Shown: positions 23,511 through 35,600 of the stretch, one piece after another | How the letters are laid out: each line of letters opens with the position of its first letter | How positions within the stretch are numbered: position 1 is the stretch's first letter | From: Panax quinquefolius | Taxonomy: Eukaryota > Streptophyta > Magnoliopsida > Apiales > Araliaceae | DNA: 64,000 nt | Direction of reading: 5' to 3' | Assembly: GCA_020205615.1 (NCBI GenBank) | Contig: CM035167.1 | Span: 133,916,095 to 133,980,094, forward strand | The notes under the pieces: model-generated | The model's database searches: none | Told to the model about the DNA's origin: nothing | What the model saw: only the letters and a program-made list of their open reading frames with translations | Program-made: the position numbers and the translations under genes

Positions 23511-23756
23511 TATTATACTCGGTTGGTTAAAGTTTTGACTTATATACTCCATGAAATTAGTGGAATATCCTTGATATTTGCGCTTCATCGATATCTTTTC
23601 ATGGAAATATTCTTACGAGCATTCTTGAATTTTACTTTACAAAGCGATGTCGTGTTGACACTTTGGGCGTTATCGGTTCTAGATAAATTAATTCTTGAAC
23701 TTGTTTTATTGAATTCTTATATCATTGTCATCATCCTCATGTTTTATATTTTGTTG

Positions 23757-24060
23757 AAAGTCATCTACATGGCTTTTGTAGTGCATAGATGGACTTGGTA
23801 TGATTATGACCGAGGATTATTCGGTGTAATCATAACTTAGTAATGTTATAAATGATGTGAAAAAAGTCCTCGTTGGCCCGTAGTGCATTGATGGGCGAGT
23901 TTTGGTATGATTATGGCTATGGATTCTCTTTTGACGTAGTCAAAGATGAATTGTTTTATGGCGTGATCGGGACCTTTGATGAAAACATGATTATCTTTAG
24001 CCGTAGTGCATGGATAATTTGAGGTCGTGATACTAAAGAATATCCTTGGCCAGTAGTGCG
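23757..24060 (+). repeat. Stem-loop series in element B 5' LTR
   Basis: Stem-loops with GTAGTGCA in the loop. CATCTA...TAGATG is at about 23760-23792. A GTTGGCCCGTAGTGCATTGATG unit lies near 23872, and units with ATTATCTTTAGCCGTAGTGCATGGATAAT near 23990-24020 and ATCCTTGGCCAGTAGTGC near 24042. They are separated by paired GGTATGATTATGACC / GGTGTAATCATAAC segments. Confidence 0.75.
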
Positions 24061-24406
24061 GGGTGATTCGATGATGTGGATTATTTATTAAAATTTGAGT
24101 CCCAATGATAAAAGTGATGAAAAACCTTTTAAATCATAGAAGATAGTAGATTTTATTCTCTACTTGACTCTTTTAATGGATTGCTTATTTCATTTGCAGT
24201 TTTTGATCTAAAACTTGTTGTCTATTATATTGAATCGGTTTAACATTTGTTGAAGGCTAACATAATTTATTTTGCATTATCTTAGTCATAATATTTCTTC
24301 TTTGGGCTAGTTGAGCTCACCCTTTTTTTCTTTGTTCTCTTGAAAAATGAGAACGTGGCGAGGACTAATCGGGGAGCGAGTGATGGTCCTAGATGGTGCA
24401 TTAGTA

Positions 24407-24453
24407 GTCCTCACTATTACGTGAAATAGTGTGATAATAATTGTAATGAGGAC
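24407..24453 (+). repeat. Conserved hairpin near LTR 3' end
   Basis: GTCCTCACTATT, a short loop, AATAGTG, and TGAGGAC about 16 bp further on give two nested stems. The same arrangement is present in every long LTR of the window (for example 15948, 30237, 49938, and antisense near 42605, 56100 and 63780). Confidence 0.8.
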
Positions 24454-24627
24454 TCCTTTTGAGTTTGTATACTCTCTAGTAGACAATATTTGTATTCAAA
24501 CTCACGATTTATGTTTTGTCGTATTATTACCACGACATTTGTATTATTAAGTTGTTTTTGAATTTATGTACCATGTATTTGGCGACTTCAAGATGGGTGA
24601 TGTATACCTAATTTTTGGGGGCGTCAC

Positions 24628-24648
24628 GGTTGGTATCAAAGCTTAGGG
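24628..24648 (+). other. Primer-binding site of element B
   Basis: GGTTGGTATCAAAGCTTAGGG begins right after the LTR. TGGTATCA-AGC matches the initiator-Met tRNA type with one change from TGGTATCAGAGC. Confidence 0.8.
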
Positions 24649-24809
24649 ATATGATCCTGGCTAGATGTGAGACTAGAACTAGGAGGGAGAGATGGGAATT
24701 CCTTGTTAGTATAACCTACCTAAGTTTATTTGTTATTTAATTGGTCGATCGAGTATAGAGATAATATGTGATATGTTAATTAACCCTTGTTTTGTGGCGA
24801 TATTTGAAA

Positions 24810-25920
24810 ATGACATCCGAGAATGTTGAGAATAGCAATGGAGCACGAGAGACCATTGAGTCTCCACGGATCAATAATCGGGACAATGTACAACAGGATG
24901 GCGATAATCCTCCCATAAACAACAACACCGATCAATTGATGAGCGATGGTACGTTTAAGAGCTTTTTAGAATTCATGCAACATCGGTGAAGGCGGCTCAC
25001 ATTCATAATGCGGGAAAAACAATGGCAACCCACGGTTGGTCACCGCTTAAGTAGTTCGAGGAGCTGGGACCACCGGAGTTTTTGGGAAAGCGGAACCACT
25101 TAAAGGCGGAGACGTGGTTAAAGCGGATCACCAAGATATTTGAGGTCTTGGGATGCTCAGGAAGCAAAAGTTTCCTTTGCCACCTTTATGTTGCGTGAAG
25201 AAGCGGATCATTGGTGGGAATCAGTAAAAGCGTTACTGGTACCGCCTTTTCAAGATGTCTTGGGAGAAGTTCGAAGAGTCATTCAATGACAAGTACTTTC
25301 CCGAAAGTATTAAATCACATGAAGGAGGTGGAGTTTATCAAGTTTGAGCAAAATAATATGGCCAGTGTCGCGATGATGAGGCTAAATTTGCGAGTTGTCT
25401 CGGTTTGCATCCCATTTGGTGCGATAATGAGGAGCGAATGGCGAATGTTTCTAAGAGGTTTGAAACACGAGATCGTCGATATCTTATTTCTCACAAACTT
25501 TGTTTATATTAGGATGTTGTGAATAGGGCTCGATTATTGGAGTAGCGATAATGAGTCGAACACAACCAAAAGGCACGACCAACAACACGATAATAATCAT
25601 CTGGTGGCAGGCGATGATCGGTCATCGAACAATGATAACCATCGTGGAAATTATCATGCCAAGAATGATAACCACTTGGTGGTAATCATGGCCAAAATAA
25701 TAAAGTGGAAATTTTAAGAAGAAGGTTCAATAATGATGGAAAGACAATGACACCAAACACCGTTTCAAAGGAAGAAGAACGATCATCGGTCGTATGTTTC
25801 AAATCTTGGACGGGAGGGACACATCCGTCCAAAACTATCTGCAATGATCAAAAGCGTGTTTCAATTGCGGAAGAAGAGGTCACCTAGCTCGATTTTGTCG
25901 TATGGTGAAGTCAAGTCCAA
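24810..25920 (+). pseudogene. gag: Gag with zinc knuckles, frameshifted
   Basis: ATG at 24810 opens a 60-residue frame, MTSENVENSNGARETIE..., ending near FLEFMQH. The capsid part then continues in other frames: GPPEFLGK at about 25068-25095, DVLGCS...VSFATFML near 25140-25190, and DKYFPESIKSHEGGGVYQV-like text near 25290-25340. Zinc-knuckle remnants (VCFK, then RGHLARFCRMVK) lie at about 25790-25910. The layout matches Gag of elements A and F. Confidence 0.75.
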
Positions 25921-26019
25921 TTTGGGATAGTGATGACAAAGGATGTCCCAAACAAGCCAAAGCCAGGTAGTTTAAGAGAGAGCGTTTTTTTTGAGTAACG
26001 AGGAACTGAATAAAATTAT

Positions 26020-26330
26020 CACGGGTAAGTTAATCATAAACTTTTGCGAAGTCTATACCGTGTTGAATCTGGGTTCTACTCACTCTTTTATTTCACCTAG
26101 TTGTGTTCAATGTTTGAATTTAACTCGGAGAAGTTAGACTTTGATTTATCTGTTAAAACTTCGGTTGGGAGAAACCTTCGTTACCTCTACTATTTATAAA
26201 TCTTGTTTGATTCAAATCAACACTTTCACGTTACTGTCGATCTTATCTCTTTGAAAATATTTGCATGGATGTGATTTTTGGAATCGATTGGTTAACTACT
26301 CATCATCATGCTTTTAAATGAGGTTGTTAG
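26020..26330 (+). pseudogene. Aspartic protease with altered active site
   Basis: ITGKLIINFCEVYTVLNLGS, then THSFISPSCVQCLNL. The active-site turn, normally D-T/S-G, reads N-L-G here, so the catalytic aspartate is replaced by asparagine. The C-terminal part keeps IFGIDWLTTHH near 26275-26310. The replacement would abolish cleavage if it is not a sequence error. Confidence 0.7.
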
Positions 26331-26399
26331 CTTTCATATTCCTAACTTTTAAGTAACTAAACCACTAAAGTCGATCATTTCATCATATCAAGCCATAAG

Positions 26400-27370
26400 T
26401 AAAGAGCCCCGAGCCTTTAGTTGTTGACTTCCTTGTGTGGAATGCACCAAAGCCGGACTTTACGTAGGTGATGTGAATGAATGACGATGGCAAGTTGATA
26501 GGTATCAATGTGACGTCTTATCCAAGTCTTGGATGAGAGTCACGATTTTTGAATGATATTTCTATTGTTAATAGATTTCTGACGTATTCTTGAAGACTTC
26601 TTAGCCTACCCTAGGCGCGTGAAATCGAATTTTGTATTGACCCCGATCTGAAACCCATTTCTAAAACCCTCAAATATTTCTTTACTTAAAACGAGATATA
26701 ACATGCGCTGCGAAAGCGTTGGCTCGAGTATGTTGAAGATTACGATCGTACCATTCAATATCATCGTGGAAGTCTGAGCGTGGTAGGCGACGCGTTGAGT
26801 AGAAGATCGTATCGTTTCTGAAGTGCGATGTTGTTAACACAAACCATTTAAATATAACTTACAAATGATGAAGATAGAGTTAAAGACTCTATAAGATAAC
26901 GAATATCTGATTAGAATAGACTTTAATCGATAAAGTTAAAAGCGCTTTCAACTACATACTCGGAGTGATGAATATGAAGAAGAAGAAGGTTCAAGAGGCG
27001 TTATTCTAGAAGCGAGAATCGACGAAGAGAGAAATCTCAACCCTCGATTTAATTGGCCCATTTGAAATCCTCGATCGAAGTAGGAGCGTGGCTTATAGAC
27101 TCGTTTTACTGCCAAATATGTCGGCGTGTTCATAACGTTTTTAACATATCGATGTTACGTAAATATGTGGACGACCGAACCACATTATTGATTTAGAACC
27201 GGACGAGATAGCGGATGATTTAACGTATGATGAGATACATTTTAAAATCTTGGATAAGAAGGATAGTATTCAACACTCAAAGGTTATACCTCAAGAGTTA
27301 GAATCTAACGAGGTATCCTCGCCTCTTCAGCACACCAGGTACGTACATAAATTTCGAGGGCGAAATTCCA
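26400..27370 (+). pseudogene. Deleted pol remnant (RT start, RNase H end, IN end)
   Basis: The RT N-terminus (PISKT at about 26660) is joined directly to the end of RNase H (LKYFFT, RW LEYVEDYDRTIQYHRG at about 26670-26780) and then SVVGDALSRRSYR. Next come the EEEEGS...LEARIDEE linker and integrase C-terminal text (NPRFNWPF near 27040-27065). The RT catalytic core and the integrase DDE core are missing. The joins define the internal deletions that made this element non-autonomous. Confidence 0.7.
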
Positions 27371-27371
27371 T

Positions 27372-27383
27372 AAGGAGGGGAGA
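27372..27383 (+). other. Polypurine tract of element B
   Basis: AAGGAGGGGAGA lies just before the 3' LTR start TGTGAGACC at 27385. Confidence 0.85.
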
Positions 27384-27384
27384 T

Positions 27385-30300
27385 TGTGAGACCCCAGATT
27401 TTATGAATAAATATTTAATTTTCTCGAAATAATTTTTTGAATATTATGGTGTGGATTTGATATAATATTATAGTTGTGGGTAGTATTTATAAATTTTTCA
27501 AAATCATGAAGTTGTTATATAATATTATTCTTTTTATCGGGGAATATTAAATACGACGATGACATAATCATTGGTGGACCCCACAATGAAATATTATCGT
27601 AGTTAAAAAAACTGACAAAATATATTTTATGAAAATAACGGCGGAGATTTTCTGAATTAATCTTGTTGAACTACTTTCGGTAGTAAAAAATACGATGTCT
27701 GGCGTGGTTGCATAGTAGCACACGGTATTGATTATTAATACTTACGTGAGAAGTCAATTAGTTATACTCAATTATTGCTACAGTAATTGTTGCATCATAT
27801 CTCTTATATTATTGATTCGATTATTGTCACAGTATCATCTGCATAATATGTTATTTTATTAAATCAATAATTGAGAAGACAAGGTTATTCGTATTATTAA
27901 ATTACAATATTTACAATGTCTAGAAGTTCTGTCAAAGAGAGGTTTGGTCACCTAATTGCGCGCCAATAGGGAGAAATCCTTATTGGAAAGCCCCCTCTTT
28001 CCTGGGAACGACTTGGTTGATAAATATTGTGAGTTATAATATTAATGATGAATGTTATTAAAATTGAAGTTGTGTTAGGAGTTGAATTTGGAGACGCAGC
28101 GAACGTGATATTTGAGTCGAAACGATGAAATTAGTAAAAATAGTCTATAAACACAAAATTTTCCGGGATTCACTATTTGGTCAAAAAGTCAACAGTTGAC
28201 TTTTTGGGAAAAGTAAAATTTTGAAATTTTAAAATTTATATTGTTGATAAAAATAGTTTCATTATGTTGGAATTGTTTGTGTTAGTGAAAATCGACAGTT
28301 ATTTCGATAATAATTGATGTCTGGAGGTTATATTGACCAATCGGGAATTTAACCGGATAAATGAGCAATTGATTGCTATTAATTCACATGATTATAACTA
28401 TTTGTTCATATGTGTATACTATTGTTTCACATTCTTGTTACTATTAGGGGAGTTGGTGCAAGATTGATAATACTTGCATGACTAAGTTAAAAATGGAGGT
28501 ATAGATGGAAGTACTTATATCATAATTGTTTTTATCACATGATTAGAACTATTGAGTCACATGATTTACTATTGATTCACATTATTTACTATTAGGGGAG
28601 TGGTGCAAGTTTGATAATACTTGCGGAATAAATTAAAAATGAAGAAAAAGAGGAAGGTATTATCTTTGTAATATTTTGAGCCCCAAAACGTGCGATTATC
28701 GAAACTATATTTTTCTATAAATAGAAGCTCATTCTTCCTTCATTTCTCACTAATTCACAAAAGCTTTAGAAGCGATTATTATAGAGAAATTATAGAGAGA
28801 AAGAAGAAGAAATTCTGCTACCTCACTATTTCGGTATCCAATTTTTTAAAGGTAGAGAATATTATTTGTTTCTATCTAGTAAGGGGTATTATTTCTTTTG
28901 TATTCATGAAGAAACTTACATTATTCCATTCTTTATTATTACTGTTGGAATAACCATGTCATCTGTTGACTACCCTATACTTGGTGACATTCTTACATTA
29001 TTCCATCTTTATTATTATTACATTTGGAATATCACATGCATGCGTTTTTACGCCTTACATTTCCGTCTTTATTATTATTACATTGGAATATCACATGCAT
29101 GCGTTTTACAGGACTGGTTCCGTTATTTATTATTACATTGGAATAACTTGCATCTATCTGAATTTACCGCGTAACGTGGTGATTTTTTATTGTTATTTTA
29201 TTCTTTATTATTACATTGCGAAACATCCATCTTTATTTCGAAATTTCACGACGTTTATTTATTTATTATTATTACATTGGAATAACTTTGTTTATCTGAT
29301 CAATCGCATGCATGGTGATTTCTTTTGTTATTCCATTCTTTATTATACTCGGTTGGTTAAAGTTTTGACTTCTATACTCCATGAAATTAGTGAAATATCC
29401 TTGATATTTGCGCTTCATCCAATATCTTTTCATGGACATATTCTTACGAGCATTCTTGAATTTTACTCTACAAAGCGGTATCATGTTGACACTTTGGGCG
29501 TTATCGGTTCTCGATAAATTAATTCTTGAACTTGTTTTATTGAATTCTTATATCATTGTCATCATCCTCATGTTTATATTTTGTTGAAAAGTCATCATAC
29601 ATGGCACATAGTGCATAGATGGACTTGGTATGATTATGACCGAGGATTATTCGGTGTAATCATAACCGTAATGTTACAAATGATGTGAAAAAGTCCTCGT
29701 TGGCCCGTAGTGCATTGATGGGCGAGTTTTGGTATGATTATGGCTATGGATTCTCTTTTTGTAGTAGTGCAAAGATGAATTATTTTATGGCATGATCGGG
29801 ATCGTTGATGAAAACATGATTATCTTTAAGCGCGTAGTGCATGGATAATTAAATGATCATGATCTTAAAGAATATCATTGGCTAGTAGTAGTGGGGTGAT
29901 TCGATGATGTGAATTATTTATTAAGCTGAGTCCCAGCGATAAAAGTGATGAAAAACCTTTTAAATCATAGAAGATAGTAGATTTTATTCTCTACTTGACT
30001 CTTCAATGGATTGTTTATTCCGCTGCAGTTTTTGATCTAAAACTTGTTGTCTATTATATTGAATCAGTTTAACACTGTTGAAGGCTAACGATAATTTTTT
30101 TTGCATTATCTTAGTCATAATATTTCTTACTGGGCTAGTTGAGCTCACCCTTTCTTTCATTGTTCTCTTCAGGAAATGAGAACGTAGCAGGGACTAGTCG
30201 GGGAACGGAGTGATGGTCTAGATGGTTGCATTAGTAGTCCTCACTATTCTGTGAAATAGTGTGATAATAATTGTAATGAGGACTCCTTTTGAGTTTGTAT

Positions 30301-30453
30301 ATTCTCTAGTAGACAATATTTGTATTCAAACTCACAGTTTATGTTTTGTCATATTGTACACGACAGTTGTATTATTAAGTTGTATTTGAATTTATGTACC
30401 ATATAAGTGGCGACCCAAGATGGGTGACGTATACCTAATTTTGGGGGCGTCGC
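27385..30453 (+). repeat. 3' LTR of element B
   Basis: TGTGAGACCCCAG to GGGGGCGTCGCG, about 3.07 kb. TATA box at 28716-28723, hairpin minisatellite 28915-29345, stem-loops 29590-29905 and terminal hairpin near 30237-30283. Very similar to the 5' LTR, which implies recent insertion. Confidence 0.9.
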
Positions 30454-31024
30454 GAAAATATCTTGTATCGGATTTTGAGCAATATCACATGCTGCTTTAT
30501 TATCATAATAAAGCCGAATCGGTTGCCTAGGCAGATAGCCCAAATCCCTCAAGAGAAATCTCAGCCCCAATACTTCACACATTCCAAGTGTCATACCCCT
30601 AAATTAAGCCTCTGCACTTGAACGTGCAACAACAGTTTGCTTCTTGTTTATCCATGTAACGAGATTACCACCTACAAAGGTGAAATATCCCGAAGTAGAT
30701 CGTCTGTCATCTATTGCTGCAGCCCAGTCAGCATCACTATATGCATCCACACTTTGACAATATACATTTTTAGTGAACAAAATGCCCTTTCCAGGAGTAG
30801 ACTTCAGATACCTTAAAATACGCATAACTGCATTCATATCTTGTTCTCCAGGATTATGCATAAACTGACTAACAATACTCAACGCATATGCAAGATCTGG
30901 CCTAGTGTAAGCTAAGTACATCAATCTTCCAATGAGCCTCTGATATCTCCCTTTATCAACAGGCACCTGATTAGTCTCAACACATAACTTCAATCCTTCT
31001 TCTATCGGTGTATCAACTGGTTGA
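30454..31024 (-). pseudogene. Ty1/copia RNase H domain (3' piece), antisense
   Basis: The antisense translation gives GRLMYLAYTRPDLAYALSIV (about 30915 down to 30860), DADWAAAIDDRRSTSGYFTF and KKQTVVARSSAEA (to about 30604), then LYYDNKAACDIAQNPIQ (near 30500-30455). These are the copia RNase H signatures. The domain stops at element B's edge, where HDRTKH-type sequence would be expected. It continues upstream at 35079, on the other side of a solo gypsy LTR. Confidence 0.85.
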
Positions 31025-31199
31025 CATGCTGTGACGCCCCCAAAATTAGGTATACATCACCCATTCTGAGTCGCCAGATACATGGTACAAAATTTAAATA
31101 CAACTTCATTTATACAATCATTGAATCTGCGTATAGAATCGACCGTAGTTAATCGTGAGTTTTAATACAAATGTATGTAACTCTCATGGTGCCTCGACC

Positions 31200-31800
31200 A
31201 CAACCTTACAATGGTACTTTACATAAAAGTATAGTCAAAGACTATTTTAGAAACTAAAATCTTTGGGAAGTGCTCAAGAAAACCTTCGTATACGGAGAGG
31301 CCATGCGTGCAGGTTATAATAGATATCATATGGCCACGCAATTTATCCTTGGTTTACCCAATGTACCCCAATGAAAAGCGAGAAGATTACTATCATCTTC
31401 TTTCCAATGGTGAGTCTTCTCTTGACATATAACTATCTCCACTTTGTCTCCAAGTGAATATTATATTTTAAATCAACTCCAAGATCCTATAGGTAGTGCC
31501 CGTAAATATACTCAAGCGAAGTGGATGCGCATGACCTGTCTTATGATAACACGAGGTTGTATGTCATTAGACATCGTGTATAATAATTGGCAAAACACCC
31601 TTCCAAAGTTGGGTTCACCTCACCCTATTTGATTCACCAAATATAACTACTAAATGTTGTATAGAATACAACACCATTTTCTATCTTGCTTAAGGAGAAC
31701 CTCCACAACTAGAGACCATCGTTCTATTCCCCTCGTTATCCCCGCTTGACCGTGACACTCTTACGGCAAATACTCTTATTACACGAAAGGAATTGTGAAG
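31200..31800 (-). repeat. Extra LTR module Y
   Basis: A block absent from the LTRs of elements A, B, E and F but present, rearranged, inside element E at about 50325-50820. It includes segments such as AATCCTTATCATAAC-type text and ACACGAGGTTGTATGTC. No protein family is recognised. It may be captured sequence or an old insertion. Confidence 0.5.
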
Positions 31801-32749
31801 CGAAGAAGGCGAAGCACAACTAGTCCAATGAAGGAATATCATGACTAAAGATAATTAAATTATCAATAGCTTTCATCAATAATAAATCGTAGATTTAGAA
31901 CATATGGTAGATGATAAAACTTTTCAACCATAGTTGCGGTGAATGAGCAATCCATTAGAAGAGTCGAATAGACCATCGGATCTATTATCTTCTTTATGTT
32001 AAAAGTCCACCAATAATGTTTTATCCTTGTAACATCAATCGGCCAATTCACATCCACAATCATATATGAATAACTTCATAATCATAATTGTGATTCTAAA
32101 TTCCTCTTCGCACCGGTGATGAAGATAATTTTCATCACCTATCTTCATTTGAAACATCAAAAATCATGGTTATACCAAATCACAATTCTTGTTCATAATC
32201 ATACTAATAAATTCATCTTTGCACTACTGGCCAAAGATATTCATTAACAATTCATCTTTGCACTACTGAGCGAAAGACATATAACTATATTTTAGAAGAG
32301 TCGAGTAGCATGATATCTACTATCTTCTAAAAATTAAAAGTGTATAACTAATATTTTATCATTTGAGACTCATTTCAATAAATAATCCACATCATCGAAT
32401 CATCCCTCGCACTTACGTGCCAAGGATATTCTTTAAGTATCACGACCACGAATTATCCATGCACTACGGGCCAAAGATAATCATGTTTTCATCAATGATC
32501 TTGATCATGCTATAAAACAATTCATCTTTGCACCCTTGGCCGAAGAGAATCCATAGCCATAATCATACCAAAAACTGTCCATCAATGCACTACGGGCCAA
32601 TGAGGACTTTTTCTACATCATTTGTAACATTACGGTCATGATTATACCGAATAATCCCTGGTCATAATCATACCAAGTCCATCTATGCACTACGGCCAAA
32701 GATGACTTTCAACACAATATAAGCATGAGGATGATGACAATGATATAAG

Positions 32750-33885
32750 AATTAATCAAATGAGATAAAGGATAAATATTAAACATTTATAATACAATTT
32801 ATCCATCGTTCAATAATAACCAAATGTTATCAATCACTTAATAATCTCATAATCTAATATCATTAATTTTATAACAATATTTTAATCATTTCTTAAACTT
32901 ATAAACAATTTATTTCAATTGTTTACACTTTATCAAATAATGCATTTAATCACTCAAAATGCCATACTCATAAGATTTCATAATCAATGATCAAATCCTC
33001 ATCAAAATATGCATATACCCTATATAGGATTCTCGAGCCATAAAATCCTATTTTCCAATTTTATTACTTCACATAACATATTTAATTCATTTACTCATAA
33101 CTAGTTCATTTTATGAAAAATACCAAATCAGTCCCAAAAAATTTATTTTACGGGATTTTTAGTCCCATCTTGAACATATATTCTCGAAATTTTTAAAATT
33201 CATATATTTTATGGATAAAAGCGAATATTTAGACATTTATCAAAATTCTTTTGTCCAAAAATTATTTACAGGTATTTTTATATACATATGGATAAAAATT
33301 CACCAAAGCTGGAGTTAACCACTAATATTTAGGCATTTATCATAAATTGTTTTCTTTTGTTCTTTGCCATAACGCCCATTCCGGAAAATTCCAAAATTCC
33401 TAATTCTTACGGATGAGGTATCACACATTATAAATTCGACACCAATCATTTGAGTCTTACACCAAGAATGGATAAGCGGATGAGTTTTCAGTGGGCTTTT
33501 GGAGTTAACTACATGGGAGTAGTATAAGAGTTTACTTTTAAAATAGTCTTTTCCAAGAAAAGCCTAAAAAGTTTTGGATCTTCATCGCTCAACTCTTTTC
33601 TCTATACTATTTTTAGCAATCCTAAGTTATTTTTGGTTTTGGACAAGGCAATTCTAGAACCAAAGGACTTCTCGTGATGAGTTATTAAATTATCATTTCA
33701 AATTTTAGAAGTTATAAGAGTTTACTTTTAAAATTTTGAAAATCAGAAAATCTATACATCCAAAATCGTTATTTTGGACACAATTTAGAAAACTCATTAA
33801 ATTATCATTTCAAATTTTTCCAAAATTTTGAATGAAAAATTACTATTCGACGAAACCCTTTTTAATGAAAATACTATTAAATGAA
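32750..33885 (-). repeat. Extra LTR module X
   Basis: AT-rich block between the two hairpin arrays of this LTR, missing from the shorter LTRs. Its complement (for example the region around 32990-33060) reappears at 51780-52150 in element E. No coding potential is recognised. Confidence 0.5.
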
Positions 33886-33889
33886 TACA

Positions 33890-34345
33890 AGGATCATTCA
33901 CCATGCATGTGGTAATCCACATAGACGAGTTATTCCAATGTAATAATAAAGAATGAAATAATGTAGGATTCACCATGCGTGCGATAGATTGCATCAACAA
34001 AGTTATTCCCAATGAATAATAAATAATGGAACCAGTCCTGTAAACGCACGATGTGATATTCCGGCGAGAATAATAAATAATGGAACCAGTCCCACAGAAA
34101 ACGCACGATATGAGATATTCCGGCAGATAATAAATAATGAAACCAGTCCCGGCATAAACGCACGACATATGATATTCTCGACGGATAATAAAGAACGAAA
34201 TATTAAAAGAATTTCACCACGTATGCGAGATTTGATAAACAGTTATTCCAACATAATAATAAAGAATGGAATAATGTAAGAATTTCACCAAGTATAGGTA
34301 GTCCGTCATATACAAAGTTATTCCAATGTAATAATAAATAATAAT
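33890..34345 (-). repeat. Hairpin minisatellite in the 4-kb LTR
   Basis: About seven units of 60 bp with GTTATTCCAATG, AATAATAAAGAATG and GAATAATG, or ATATTCCGGCG-AATAATAAATAATG-GAACCAG. Same type as 23060-23510, in antisense. Confidence 0.75.
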
Positions 34346-35078
34346 AATATCCTTTTACTGAGTACGACAATTATATCCCCTACCTTAAAAAGAAAAGTAT
34401 TCCGAATTGGTAGGGCGGAAATATACTGAAGAAAACTTGACTACGCTCAAAGCTTTCTTAAACTCTAAAGAAATACGCCAAGATTATAGAAGAAGAACTC
34501 TCTCTATAATTTCTCTCTGCAGAATTTCAAAGAATTCGTAAGAAATAATGAAGGAATGAGCTTCTATTTATAGAAAAATGGATACAGATAGTAACTAACT
34601 CATGAACTAGTCCAGATTGATTTACTTTAATCTGACGGTCCATATTTAAAGCAAAATCTTTTAAATAAAATATAATATATTCTATTTATAATATAATAAA
34701 ACGAATAACTTTATAAAAGATTTTATTATGTAAACACTACGCACGCACTATGCAAATACTATGCATAATAAAATATAATATATTCTACTTATTGTCTAAT
34801 AAAATGATAACTTTATAAAAGTATTCATTTTTATATAAAAAGATTTTACTATCAAAAAACACTATTTATATAGAATATAATATATTCTATTTATAGAATA
34901 ACTTTATAAAAGTATTCGCGCTTTATATAAAAAAGCTTTTCTGTTTTATTACATTAATAATACCAATAAAACAAAACTGAGTGACTTATCACATAAGCAT
35001 CAATAATCAATACCGTGCTATTTACCAAAATAGAAAAAAAAATGAATACTTTTATTTCATAAAATTCAGGGTCTCACA

Positions 35079-35600
35079 CATGCTGCCATACCAGTTTCCT
35101 GCAACAAATCTAAAGCATATTTTCTTTGAGACAAGAAAATCCCTTTATCAGATCGAGACACTTCGATCCCAAGAAAATATTTTAAGTGACCGAGGTCTTT
35201 CATTTCAAATTCGTTTGACAAGTAACTTCGTAGAGCATTCCTTTCATCAAGGTCATTTCCTGTAACCACCATGTCATCAACATACACAATAAGAGCAGTG
35301 ATCTTACTATGTTGTCTTTTCAAGAATAAAGTGTGGTCTGAATTACTCTGATGATAGACAAATGACCTCATGATATTCGTGACTCTCGGAGATTGTTTTA
35401 GCCCATACAACGATTTCTTTAATTTGCACACTTTCCGACAATGCACTTCTGGTATCATGCACCCTGGTGGCAAATCCATGTACACTTCTTCAGACAACTC
35501 GCCATACAGAAAGTAGTTTTTTTACATCAAATTGTTGTAATGGCCAATCAGGTTCGCAGCTAGAGACAATAAGACTCGAATTGTGTTGAAGTGACTAGTA
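35079..35600 (-). pseudogene. Ty1/copia reverse transcriptase (5' piece), antisense
   Basis: A 143-residue open frame, antisense 35497-35066. EEVYMDLPPGC, KKSLYGLKQSPR, then LIVYVDDMVVTGND, the copia catalytic YVDD box, and LKYFLGIEVSRS and ALDLLQETGM. Upstream, in another frame, HFNTIRVLLSLAANL is visible to about 35595. It was continuous with 30454-31024 before the LTR insertion. Truncated at about 35600; no copia LTR is found beside it. Confidence 0.85.

Larger units (their letters stand above)
21535..24627 (+). repeat. 5' LTR of element B
   Basis: About 3.09 kb, TGTGAGACCCCAG to GGGGGCGTCAC. It contains a TATA box at 22866-22873, a GAGAGAAATTATAG leader, a hairpin minisatellite (23060-23510), stem-loops (23757-24060), the GGGCTAGTTGAGCTCACCC block near 24303 and the terminal hairpin at 24407-24453. 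Confidence 0.9.
21535..30453 (+). mobile_element. Element B: internally deleted gypsy retrotransposon
   Basis: Two LTRs of about 3.1 kb (21535-24627 and 27385-30453) flank a body of only about 2.76 kb. Gag and part of the protease survive, but most of RT and the integrase core are deleted. The PBS and PPT are present, so it could have been moved in trans by a full-length relative. The right end reads GGGGGCGTCGCG instead of GTCACA. The left flank is AAAAA and the right flank AAAAT, at best an imperfect duplication. The right neighbour is a copia fragment that is absent on the left, so a deletion has also occurred. Confidence 0.85.
31030..35078 (-). mobile_element. 4,049-bp solo gypsy LTR inserted in copia
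   Basis: Ends TGTGACGCCCCC...GGGTCTCACA, flanked by a perfect 5-bp duplication CATGC (31025-31029, 35079-35083). It splits a copia coding region that resumes in register. The antisense TATA is at 34565-34572, the minisatellite at 33890-34345 and the stem-loops at about 32095-32720. It is larger than the other LTRs because it holds two extra blocks (about 31200-31800 and 32750-33885). No PBS, PPT or coding frame is present, so a solo LTR is the simplest reading. Confidence 0.85.

Noticed and set aside
28866..29517. Long open frames (up to 183 codons) rich in LLLHWN- and CVL-like peptides, also at 23053-23840, 54064-54525 and 57010-57376
   Set aside because: They are translations of the LTR hairpin minisatellite in several overlapping frames; the periodicity follows the DNA repeat and no protein family is recognisable.
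30349..30454. Continuation of the copia frame below 30454
   Set aside because: The open frame extends into element B's LTR end by chance; copia homology stops at AQNPIQ.
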